A stretch of DNA of 19,091 nucleotides, from NCBI GenBank assembly GCA_022615475.1, contig JAKEGQ010000035.1, positions 1 through 19,091 on the forward strand, in the 5' to 3' direction. Shown here piece by piece: positions 6,875 to 13,689 of the stretch. The translations under genes and the position numbers were made by a program. Each line of letters begins with the position of its first letter. The stretch's first letter is position 1. This stretch comes from Candidatus Methylomirabilota bacterium (lineage in GTDB: Bacteria; Methylomirabilota; Methylomirabilia; Methylomirabilales; CSP1-5). The notes below the pieces were generated by a model that ran no database searches, had not been told where the DNA came from, and saw nothing but the letters and a program-made list of their open reading frames with translations.

Positions 6875-8251
6875 ATGAAACCGCCCCAGGTTCTCATCGT
6901 GGGAGGTTCTCCAGAGGCTACGGCATATCTGCGCGGTCTGGTCTCCTCCTGTGCGACGACGGACGCGGTTCTCCCCAACGAGACCGATGTGCTCGAGCGG
7001 CTCAGCCGTGGGGGATACGATGCGGTCATTCTGCATGTAGAAGGAAACCCGAATGGCAACCATGATCTTCTTGTGACCCTCCATCGGAAGACTTCCAATA
7101 TACCCGTTATCGTCATCGCTGAATGCACTATCGACATCGCCGAGTGGGCCGACGCCGGGGCCTTCGAGGTCTTGGGCAAGCCCCTCGACCGCGCGGCGGT
7201 GCGAGTCGTGCTACAGCGGGCGCTGACCTGGCGCCAGTGGTGTGTTGGCAACGGGTTCCTCCCCGCCAATACCCCCCCGCGCAAAGGCGCCCAACACTCG
7301 GCGGCGCTCATCGGCGATTCGGAGGCCATGCAGGCCGTCTATGATTGGGTCAGCAAAGTCGCTTCCTCCGACGCCAACGTCTGTCTCTACGGGGAGAGCG
7401 GGACGGGGAAAGAGTTGGTCGCCCGGGCGATCCATGACAGCGGCCGGCGCCGGGGCCGGCCCTTCGTCGTCCTCGACTGCGCTGCGATCCCCGAGGGCCT
7501 CATGGAGAGCGAGATGTTCGGTCATGTCCGGGGGGCCTTCACCTCGGCAGTCGGGGATCGGATCGGGGTCTTCCAGCTCGCCGACACGGGGACCCTCTTC
7601 CTCGATGAGGTGGCCGAGCTCCCCCTCCCGCTCCAGGCGAAGCTCCTCCGGGTGATCCAGCAGCGGGAGTTCCGGCAGGTCGGCAGAAGCACCCCCCTCC
7701 GGGTCGACGTCCGCCTCATCGCCGCGACCAATCAGGACCTCGCCGCCCTGGTGAAGGTGGGCCGCCTCCGGGAGGACCTCTTCTACCGGTTGGACGTCAT
7801 CAGCATCGCGCTCCCGCCCCTGAGGCAGCGGAAGGAGGACATCCCGCTGCTCGTCGACCACTTCATCCAGCAGCTCAACCAGCACCGCGACCGGCCCCTC
7901 AAGGGGGTGACCGCCCGGACGCTCCAGCGGCTCCTCCAGTACGACTGGCCCGGAAATGTGCGCGAGCTGCAGAACTGCATCGAACGCGGCGGGGTCATGG
8001 CGGACGGGGACTTCATTGATGTGCTGCACCTGCGCGAGGTCCTGCACTCTGGCCTCCAGGCCGGCTCCCACCAGCACACGGAGCCCCGAGGCACCCTGCG
8101 CGAAATGGAGAAGGCGTACATCCTGAACGCCCTGCAGCAGACGCGGGGCAACAAGGCAGCCGCGGCGGCCCTATTGGGCATCAGTCTGCGGGGACTACAT
8201 TACAAGCTGAAGCGACTCAAGGGGAAAAGCACTGAGGCAGAAGAAACTTAG
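6875..8251 (+). CDS. Sigma-54-dependent transcriptional activator with degenerate receiver domain
   Basis: A 458-residue NtrC-type regulator. Residues 1-120 have a receiver fold pattern, but the acidic pocket is lost: VLIVGGSPE replaces the usual VLIVDD, and His54 stands at the phospho-Asp position. Lys102 (LGKPLD) remains. Residues 145-370 are the AAA+ domain: Walker A GESGTGKE at 173-180, GAFTSA (usual GAFTGA) at 220-225, Walker B GTLFLDE at 239-245, and FYRLDV followed by LPPLRQRKEDI. Residues 408-452 form a Fis-type helix-turn-helix. The protein should open sigma-54 promoters but cannot be phosphorylated in the ordinary way. The gene is preceded by a sigma-54 promoter and sits within the tRNA-bounded region. 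Confidence 0.93.
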   Translation: MKPPQVLIVGGSPEATAYLRGLVSSCATTDAVLPNETDVLERLSRGGYDAVILHVEGNPNGNHDLLVTLHRKTSNIPVIVIAECTIDIAEWADAGAFEVLGKPLDRAAVRVVLQRALTWRQWCVGNGFLPANTPPRKGAQHSAALIGDSEAMQAVYDWVSKVASSDANVCLYGESGTGKELVARAIHDSGRRRGRPFVVLDCAAIPEGLMESEMFGHVRGAFTSAVGDRIGVFQLADTGTLFLDEVAELPLPLQAKLLRVIQQREFRQVGRSTPLRVDVRLIAATNQDLAALVKVGRLREDLFYRLDVISIALPPLRQRKEDIPLLVDHFIQQLNQHRDRPLKGVTARTLQRLLQYDWPGNVRELQNCIERGGVMADGDFIDVLHLREVLHSGLQAGSHQHTEPRGTLREMEKAYILNALQQTRGNKAAAAALLGISLRGLHYKLKRLKGKSTEAEET

Positions 8252-8693
8252 GGTCATTTTTCCCTTCCCCAGCAGCTCTGCCGTGGCTGTAGGTCTGCGA
8301 CCCGAACTTCCACCCTGGCAATCCCGGGAATATCCGTGCCAGACACCCGACTTAGATGGTGCCGGGAGGGGGAGTCGAACCCCCACGGGCGCGAAGGCCC
8401 AAGAGATTTTGAGTGTAAGTCTCGCCCAAGCAAATTCAATAACTACAAGCGCTTGGGTGTGTAGGACGCGGCAAAACGTACCCTTTCGTGACCCCAAAAA
8501 CGCAACTTATGCGCAACCGGGTTGTGGAGTCAGGGTCGCGGTAGAGGGCATGCGGCAGCGGGCGAGATCTGTACATCGGAATAACCGATCTGAGATTTCT
8601 CGGGGGGCCCTTTGGCCCTTGGCTTGGGTTTTCGTGTGACCAGCCAGAGTCCGAGATGTTTCAAGATCGCTTTGATGACCCCCTGGTCCTCAA
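8252..8693. other. Gene-free region around the middle tRNA-Leu fragment
   Basis: About 440 bases between the sigma-54 regulator and the desaturase gene. It holds the tRNA-Leu fragment at 8356-8414, a 7-bp inverted repeat next to it (CCCAAGC at 8425-8431 and GCTTGGG at 8451-8457) and a small hairpin ATCGG-AATAA-CCGAT at 8575-8589. No coding sequence is supported; the short open frames across it contain the tRNA fragment and do not resemble proteins. Confidence 0.6.
8356..8414 (-). repeat. tRNA-Leu 3'-end fragment, middle copy (candidate attachment-site scar)
   Basis: Bases 8356-8402 are identical to 11459-11505 of the tRNA-Leu locus, including the CCA end, T arm and variable arm. One mismatch (8403) is followed by eleven more identical bases up to the anticodon loop (8414), after which the sequences diverge. 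The 5' half of the tRNA is absent, so no functional tRNA can form. Loss of identity at the anticodon arm is typical of crossover by tRNA-targeting tyrosine integrases. It divides the accessory region into two segments of roughly 2.9 and 3.1 kb. Confidence 0.9.
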
Positions 8694-9845
8694 TCACACT
8701 TGATAACTCGCATTTGCTCGTGGCATGTTGGGGCTACGCACCGGCTCCACGTCGGGCGTCGACTCGTCGGTCAGCGGCACGCCCGCGCGGTCTTCGCGCA
8801 CGATCCGCGCGTAGAGTGAGAGCTTAGAGTCGAACAGGAACTTGAACAGCAGGCGCGTCCAGGAACCGTGCCAGAAGAGGCGGTCATAGAAGTTGGGGGC
8901 CGCCTCGCGGATGCGCGGGAGCTTGTCCCAGGCCACGGACGGAAAGTCGTGGTGCTCGTTGTGATACCCCACATTGAACGCCAGCTTGTTGAGCGGGCCG
9001 TAGTAGCTGAACGTCTCCTGGTCGCCGTCGTTAGTGATGTAATGCCGCTGGATCCAGCGCGCCCCCAGGGGGTGAAGGCCGATCGAGAACAGCAACGAGA
9101 AACCCATGTAGCCGAGCGCCTTGGGGCCCAGCACCAGGTACACCGCCACGTTGAAGCCCACCTGGCTGATCCAGTTCACCGCCGTCCACCCGTCGAACAC
9201 CGGGATCTCCTTCAAGCGGAACGGGCGGACCATCTGGAAGAACGGGAACAGCAGGAGCCAGAGCGCCTTCCCGAACGCCGAGTGACCAATAAGGCGGGCC
9301 TCCCACTCGCTCGGCAGGTCCGCGTCGAGATCATACACGCCCTGGAACGCGTGGTGCTTGAGGTGATACTTCTTGAATGACACGAAGCTGGGGAAGAACA
9401 ACGGCAGGTTGGCAAGCAGGCCCGTGAGCATGTTGGGCAGTCGTCGCCTGAAGATCAGGTTGTGCGTTGCTTCGTGAATCACCACGAAGAGCGCATGGTT
9501 GGCGAACGCGCCGACGACGTATGCCAGCCCGAACACCACCCACCATGAGAGGCCCTGCACCAACAACGCCACGAAGGTCTGGAAAGCCACGAGGCCGCAG
9601 GTCCACCAGAATGTCCTGGGGTTGGGGCCGATCAGCTTTCGAATGTGGGGGTGTTCTTTGAGGAGACGTTTCGTTCGGGCACGGTGGGGCTCAGGCACGG
9701 ACGAACGCTGAAAGCCGTCAGGTAGCTTTGCCACTGGCGGTACTCCAGGTTGTTGGAGTAGTGAGTACTCCCTTTTGGACGAGAATAGGCTAACGAGACC
9801 AGCGCTTCGTGTCAAGACAAATGAGACCACAAATACGGCGGTCAT
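8694..9845 (-). CDS. Fatty acid desaturase, sphingolipid delta-4 desaturase-like
   Basis: An integral-membrane di-iron desaturase. Numbered from the ATG at 9845 (383 residues), the three histidine boxes are HEATH (124-128), HLKHH (161-165) and HNEHH (295-299), with several hydrophobic segments between. NVGYHNEHHDFP and the N-terminal pattern PEPHRARTKRLLKEHP closely recall eukaryotic dihydroceramide desaturase DES1, so the substrate may be a sphingolipid or another long-chain lipid; this is inference. The start is uncertain: the ATG at 9845 has no ribosome site, while an in-frame GTG at 9734 has GGAG upstream and would give 346 residues, nearer the family length. The 70-base gap to the divergent oxidoreductase suggests a shared control region. 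Confidence 0.88.
   Translation of the reverse strand: MTAVFVVSFVLTRSAGLVSLFSSKREYSLLQQPGVPPVAKLPDGFQRSSVPEPHRARTKRLLKEHPHIRKLIGPNPRTFWWTCGLVAFQTFVALLVQGLSWWVVFGLAYVVGAFANHALFVVIHEATHNLIFRRRLPNMLTGLLANLPLFFPSFVSFKKYHLKHHAFQGVYDLDADLPSEWEARLIGHSAFGKALWLLLFPFFQMVRPFRLKEIPVFDGWTAVNWISQVGFNVAVYLVLGPKALGYMGFSLLFSIGLHPLGARWIQRHYITNDGDQETFSYYGPLNKLAFNVGYHNEHHDFPSVAWDKLPRIREAAPNFYDRLFWHGSWTRLLFKFLFDSKLSLYARIVREDRAGVPLTDESTPDVEPVRSPNMPRANASYQV
9741..9771. repeat. Three TACTCC/GGAGTA elements, possible operator
   Basis: TACTCC at 9741-9746, GGAGTA at 9755-9760 and TACTCC at 9766-9771 form two overlapping inverted repeats with spacers of 8 and 5 bases. They lie in the 5' end of the desaturase frame if it starts at 9845, or just upstream if it starts at the GTG at 9734. 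The second reading fits an operator. Confidence 0.35.
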
Positions 9846-9916
9846 ACCACTATAATCAATGGGGTCGAGTTCGATCGATGTGAGAATGCATTAACGATAC
9901 CGCAAGGAGTATCTAC

Positions 9917-10933
9917 ATGAAACAGATCTTCATCACCGGCCATGGCGGCCCGGAAAAGCTGAAAATCCAGGAAGCGCCGGACCCGACACCAGGCGAAGGC
10001 ACCTTGCGCATCCGCGTAAAGGCCAGCGGCATCAACTTTGCCGACATCCTGGCGCGGCAGGGCCTGTATCCCGACTCGCCGAAGATTCCGTGCGTGGTGG
10101 GTTACGAGGTCTCCGGTACGGTGGACGCGGCGGGCAAAGGCGCCGACGAGTCCTGGGTCGGCAAGGATGTCATCGCAATGACGCGATTCGGCGGCTATTC
10201 GGATGTCGTGGTCGTTCCGGCAAACCAGGTGTTCGAGTGTCCGGCCTCGCTCACGCATGAGCAATGCGCAGCCATCCCGGTGAACTACCTCACGGCCTGG
10301 CAACTGCTGGTGGTGATGGGCTCACTCAGCAAGCATGAAACCGTGCTGATTCACAACGCCGGCGGCGGCGTGGGGCTGGCAGCGATCGACATCGCCCGCC
10401 ACATTGGCGCGCGGATCCTGGGGACCGCGAGCACCGGCAAGCATGCCTTCCTGAAGCAGCGCGGGCTGCACGAGGCGATTGACTATCGCATGCAGGACTG
10501 GACGGTGGAGCTCAAAAGGCTGACCGATGGGCGCGGCGTGGAGCTGATCACCGATCCCATGGGTGGCAGCCACTGGAAGAGAAGCTATAAAGCGCTGCGC
10601 AGCACCGGGCGGCTGGGCATGTTCGGCATTTCGGCGGCGACTGAGTCAAGCCTGTTCGGGCCGCTGCGGCTGTTGCCGGTTGCGCTCGGCATGCCATTCT
10701 TCCATCCCATCCCGCTGATGAACAACAACCGGTCGGTCTTCGGTGTGAACCTGGGCCATATGTGGCACGAGGGACACAAGATCCGCGTGTGGATGGAAGC
10801 GCTGCTGCGCGGCGTGTCCGAAGGCTGGGTGCGGCCGCACGTGGACAAGGCCTTTGGCTTCGAGGAGGCCGGCGAGGCGCAGGCCTATATGGAAGCGCGG
10901 AAGAACATCGGCAAGGTGGTGTTGAGGGCCTAA
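9917..10933 (+). CDS. NADPH:quinone oxidoreductase-like MDR-family protein
   Basis: A 338-residue medium-chain dehydrogenase/reductase. The N-terminal GroES-like domain contains VKASGINFADILARQGLY, characteristic of quinone oxidoreductase and VAT-1-like members. The Rossmann nucleotide-binding motif AGGGVG is at 148-153, within HNAGGGVGLAAIDIA. The cysteine cluster of zinc-binding alcohol dehydrogenases is absent, which agrees with a zinc-free NADPH-dependent reductase. It probably reduces quinones or reactive carbonyls in the cytoplasm. AAGGAG precedes the ATG. The next gene starts 9 bases after its stop, so they were probably one operon. The gene is divergent from the desaturase, perhaps handling lipid-derived carbonyls or redox supply, which is only a guess. 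Confidence 0.9.
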   Translation: MKQIFITGHGGPEKLKIQEAPDPTPGEGTLRIRVKASGINFADILARQGLYPDSPKIPCVVGYEVSGTVDAAGKGADESWVGKDVIAMTRFGGYSDVVVVPANQVFECPASLTHEQCAAIPVNYLTAWQLLVVMGSLSKHETVLIHNAGGGVGLAAIDIARHIGARILGTASTGKHAFLKQRGLHEAIDYRMQDWTVELKRLTDGRGVELITDPMGGSHWKRSYKALRSTGRLGMFGISAATESSLFGPLRLLPVALGMPFFHPIPLMNNNRSVFGVNLGHMWHEGHKIRVWMEALLRGVSEGWVRPHVDKAFGFEEAGEAQAYMEARKNIGKVVLRA

Positions 10934-10942
10934 GGAGGGGAA

Positions 10943-11405
10943 ATGGCCGAAGAAGTCACAACGAAGAGCCGGATCCTTCCCCCTGTCTATTTCTTCTCGG
11001 CACTGATTGCCATGGTGGCCTTGCACTACCTCGTTCCAATCGCGCAACTTATCAGCTCGCCATTTCGGTACACGGGCATAGTTTTGCTGGTCAGCGCGAT
11101 TGCGCTCGTGTTGTGGGGTGCGGTCCTCTTTCGACGAGCTGGCACGACCATCAAGCCATTCCAGGAATCGTCGGCGCATTGCTAGCGGGCCTTATCGGAT
11201 AACGCGCAACCTGATGTACGTGGGGTTGGTTGGTGCTCTCCTAGGGGTTGCGGTTCTTCTCGGGTCTGTCGCACCGTTTTTAGTAGTTCCTGCTTTCGCC
11301 GCCCTGATCCAATCGAAATTCATTCGTGCTGAAGAAGCCGCCCTCGAAAGAACCTTTGGTAGTGTGTTCCTCGACTACAAATCCAAAGTGCGACGGTGGC
11401 TGTAA
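10943..11405 (+). pseudogene. Isoprenylcysteine carboxyl methyltransferase-like membrane protein, frameshifted
   Basis: Two overlapping frames together make one protein of about 153 residues. The first (10943-11185) has the start, with ribosome site AAGGAGGGG, and three hydrophobic segments up to TTIKPFQESSA. The second, from about 11187 to 11405, continues with ASGPYRITRNLMYVG, two more hydrophobic segments and EEAALERTFGSVFLDYKSKVRRWL. SGPYRITRN followed by E(x)nFG..Y..Y..RW is the signature of the ICMT/PEMT-like methyltransferase family. The break is near 11180-11186 and needs one extra base (or two missing). It may be a true mutation in decaying accessory DNA or an assembly error. Confidence 0.8.
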
Positions 11406-11459
11406 TGGCAGCACGATGTGCAAGCACTGCTGAACGAGTGGGCTAACGGCTTGAAAGCA

Positions 11460-11548
11460 TGGTGCCGGGAGGGGGAGTCGAACCCCCACGGGCGCGAAGG
11501 CCCAACAGATTTTGAGTCTGTCGCGTCTTCCTGTTTCGCCATCCCGGC
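11460..11548 (-). tRNA. tRNA-Leu (anticodon CAA)
   Basis: Read on the minus strand, the acceptor stem GCCGGGA (11542-11548) pairs with TCCCGGC, followed by discriminator A (11463) and an encoded CCA (11460-11462). The anticodon stem ACAGA/TCTGT encloses loop CTCAAAA, giving anticodon CAA for UUG codons. The long variable arm (GGGC...GCCC) marks a class II tRNA, and the T arm is GGGGG-TTCGACT-CCCCC. It is the only complete member of three related copies in the window. Its 3' end faces the accessory genes, which fits its use as an integration target. Confidence 0.95.
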
Positions 11549-11560
11549 CCCTGGCGATGA

Positions 11561-11594
11561 AAAATGAAAGAAGGGAAGCCTCGCGACTCCCCTT
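11561..11594 (-). terminator. Intrinsic terminator of the HU gene
   Basis: On the minus strand, AAGGGGAG (11594-11587) pairs with CTTCCCTT (11578-11571) with one G-U pair and an 8-base loop. It is followed by a U-rich run, CTTTCATTTTT. It lies about 40 bases beyond the HU stop codon and before the tRNA-Leu gene. Confidence 0.6.
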
Positions 11595-11632
11595 CCGGAT
11601 GCAGAATTCCGAGAGCCTGCTGATAGTGGGGG

Positions 11633-11905
11633 CTATCTCACGGCCTTCTTCAGCTCCGCTCCCGGCCGGAAGCGGACGACCCTCGCTGCGGGAATCCTGA
11701 TGGTCTTCCCGGTCTGGGGGTTCCGCCCCGTGCGCGCCTTGCGCCGTCCCGTGCCAAAGGTCCCGAACCCCACCAGCGTGACCTTCTGCCCCCTCTTCAG
11801 GCTATCCTTCACCGCCTTCAGCGCGCTTTGCAGCGCGTCCTCGGCGGCCCGCTTGGTTACCTTGGCATTCTTGGCTATCCGGTCAACCAGCTGCGCTTTC
11901 GTCAT
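11633..11905 (-). CDS. HU family DNA-binding protein
   Basis: A 90-residue nucleoid protein of standard HU/IHF length. It has the N-terminal helical dimerisation region (MTKAQLVDRIAKNAKVTK), the family signature VTLVGFGTF, and the DNA-binding arm GRNPQTGKTIRIPAARVVRF with the intercalating Pro in RIPA. It would bend and compact DNA as a dimer and can assist recombination and replication. AGGAGG lies upstream of the ATG. It has its own sigma-70 promoter at 12089-12118, a leader of about 175 bases containing a perfect hairpin, and a terminator. It shares 59 of 90 residues with the second HU protein at 18283-18555. Confidence 0.95.
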   Translation of the reverse strand: MTKAQLVDRIAKNAKVTKRAAEDALQSALKAVKDSLKRGQKVTLVGFGTFGTGRRKARTGRNPQTGKTIRIPAARVVRFRPGAELKKAVR

Positions 11906-12008
11906 TTCTTATCCTCCTTCGATCAATCAAGAACACGAGAGCACCAGGGCGCATCGATCACGAAGAGACGCGAGTGCCGTTCCAACGTACCACCCCGAAC
12001 ACGGGCAA

Positions 12009-12034
12009 GGCCCGTTCCGACGAAGGAACGGGCC
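12009..12034 (-). promoter_or_regulatory. Perfect 10-bp hairpin in the HU mRNA leader
   Basis: GGCCCGTTCC at 12009-12018 and GGAACGGGCC at 12025-12034 form an uninterrupted 10-bp stem with a 6-base loop. It lies about 50-75 bases into the predicted HU transcript and about 100 bases before the start codon. No U-tract follows on either strand, so it is more likely a leader regulatory or stability structure than a terminator. Confidence 0.55.
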
Positions 12035-12088
12035 AAGGGAACCATTGCACGTTTTGTATTGGGTGACAAGAGTGGGAACAGCACTAGG

Positions 12089-12118
12089 CGTATATCAGAA
12101 AGCTCGAGCCGTTGTCAA
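12089..12118 (-). promoter_or_regulatory. Sigma-70 promoter of the HU gene
   Basis: On the minus strand, TTGACA (12118-12113) and TATACG (12094-12089) are separated by 18 bases. The start site should be near 12082, giving a leader of about 175 bases for the HU gene. Confidence 0.7.
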
Positions 12119-12170
12119 CGGATTTTCGCCGCTTCCGAATCCTTGCCGGCACCAGCCGCCCATCATCTTC

Positions 12171-12452
12171 CTACTTCAAGACGCGGGCCTTCTGGAGCAA
12201 CTCTTCGAGACCCTTCCGAGCCGCCTGCTCCTCCTTGAGTCGGGCTTCTGCTTCTCCGAGCGCGGATGTGAGTCTCTTGACCTCATTCTGCAGATTCTGG
12301 ATCTCCACACCCATCTTCGATTTCAGGTCGCCGAGCTCCGCTTGCAAGGTAGCCACCTGAGTGGACCCCTGCCGGGACTGCCAAAAGTATGCGATCCCGA
12401 ACCCGATGAGGATTGCAACTGCGACGAGAACGACGACCGCCGGTGTTCTCAT
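12171..12452 (-). CDS. Small membrane-anchored coiled-coil protein
   Basis: A 93-residue protein with no family I can name. Residues 5-23 are one transmembrane or signal-anchor segment (VVVLVAVAILIGFGIAYFW). From about residue 32 to the end the sequence is charged, with heptad-like spacing of Leu, Met and Val (LQAELGDLKSKM, LQNEVKRLTSALGEAEARL), typical of a coiled coil. It probably projects into the periplasm and forms dimers or higher oligomers. GGAGGGG lies upstream of the ATG. It is 67 bases downstream of the TPR gene on the same strand, so macro, TPR and this gene may form one operon. The HU promoter lies just beyond its 3' end. Confidence 0.75.
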   Translation of the reverse strand: MRTPAVVVLVAVAILIGFGIAYFWQSRQGSTQVATLQAELGDLKSKMGVEIQNLQNEVKRLTSALGEAEARLKEEQAARKGLEELLQKARVLK

Positions 12453-12519
12453 GACACCCCTCCTTCTCTTCCGTAGGGAGGGAGTCTAGCATCCCCGCCC
12501 GTGCCATGCAATACTCCCG

Positions 12520-13689
12520 CTATCCGCGGGGTCGCGCCCTTCCCCGGTACGGCTCTGACAGATAGCGCTCCGCCATCTCTTGGGCCAACCCCGGTCCATC
12601 GATCTCGAGCGCGCGGCGATACGATTGGACCGCCTTGTTCCGCTCTCCCTGCACATCATGAATCATTCCGGTCCGCGTGTGGGCCCACGCGGTGATCCAG
12701 GCGAACTTGACATTCTGCTGCTCGATCGCCTGACGGAAGAAGGTCAGCGCCTCTTCATGGGCGCCTGCATCCATGGCAATCTTGCCTCGGAGCTGCAGAT
12801 ACCTGGGGGTGAGCTCTGGAGGAAAGTGAGGTCGTTTCTGCTCCAGGGCGATCCGGATCGCCTCGGCCACGGAGAGTGCCTGGCGGGTCTGTTGCGTCTC
12901 GGAATACAAGAAGGCCAGGAGAAACAGGAATTCAGGATTCCCCGGGTATCGGGACGCGAGCAGCTCTGCGTAGGGGAGGGCCTCGGCGTATTGCTCTTCC
13001 CACCCGCTGAGGACGCGGGTCAGCGTGACCGCCGCCGGGACGGCAGTAAAGGTCCCCTCCCGTGCGGCCCGCCTGAGTCTGTCGAGTCCGCGCTCGCGGT
13101 CCCCGGTGGGAAGCACGAGCGAGACAAACGGCTTGAGCAGCGCCGGAACCCGAGAGACGGAGTAGTCGTACAGCCCCAGAGGCCAGAGTGCATCAGCGCG
13201 GTGCGGGTCCACTTCGAGGACGCGCGTAAAGAGTTGGTGGCTCGTCCGGATCCCTTGGTAGGCCTCGAGATAATTGTTCCGCGTCCGGTCCACCGCCCCC
13301 TTCACCCCGCGGATCATCCCCAGGGCCAGCATCAGATCCACATTGTCCGGCGTGGCCTGGAGCAGCGCCTCACCCCGCACCACCACCGGCCCCATGCGCG
13401 CAAGAAAGCGATCGAGCACCCGCTTGAATTCCTCTTCGCCGCGATCCTCTTGAACGGCCTGGTCCATATCGACGATCCCCTCCAGAAAGGGAGACAGCAA
13501 GTCGCCCCCCGGGAGGTCCTTGAGCTGCCGGAAGGCCTCCCGGGCCTCGACATAGTTCAGGTTCGCCATATGATCAGTCCCGCGCAAGATCTGCCGGGTC
13601 GAATCCGCCGTGAGGTGGAAGGATTCCCCGCCCTCCGCCGGGTGGAGCAGGAAGAGAACGAGGACAAGCCCAGTGATCACCTGCCTCAT
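12520..13689 (-). CDS. Exported TPR-repeat protein
   Basis: A 389-residue protein. The open frame runs on to 14367, but the ATG at 13689 is followed by a signal peptide (MRQVITGLVLVLFLLHPAEG) and overlaps the stop of the macro-domain gene, so it is the true start. The mature part is helical with TPR-like pairs: an N-terminal region like YVEAREAFRQL, middle pairs with YAELLASRYPGNPEFLFLLAFLYSETQQ, and C-terminal AHEEALTFFRQAIEQQNVKFAW and RNKAVQSYRRALEIDG. TPR proteins serve as scaffolds, here probably in the periplasm. The partner is unknown. The 4-base ATGA overlap implies translational coupling to the macro-domain gene. Confidence 0.85.
   Translation of the reverse strand: MRQVITGLVLVLFLLHPAEGGESFHLTADSTRQILRGTDHMANLNYVEAREAFRQLKDLPGGDLLSPFLEGIVDMDQAVQEDRGEEEFKRVLDRFLARMGPVVVRGEALLQATPDNVDLMLALGMIRGVKGAVDRTRNNYLEAYQGIRTSHQLFTRVLEVDPHRADALWPLGLYDYSVSRVPALLKPFVSLVLPTGDRERGLDRLRRAAREGTFTAVPAAVTLTRVLSGWEEQYAEALPYAELLASRYPGNPEFLFLLAFLYSETQQTRQALSVAEAIRIALEQKRPHFPPELTPRYLQLRGKIAMDAGAHEEALTFFRQAIEQQNVKFAWITAWAHTRTGMIHDVQGERNKAVQSYRRALEIDGPGLAQEMAERYLSEPYRGRARPRG

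Noticed and set aside
7211..8077. A 288-residue open frame on the minus strand
   Set aside because: It lies wholly antisense to the sigma-54 regulator AAA+ domain; it is rich in Glu, Pro and Leu as expected from the GC-rich complementary strand and resembles no protein.
9851..9856. Perfect TATAAT as a plus-strand -10 element for the oxidoreductase gene
   Set aside because: No recognisable -35 hexamer is present at the right distance (CACAAA or neighbours), so it is not listed as a promoter, although an activator-dependent promoter is possible.
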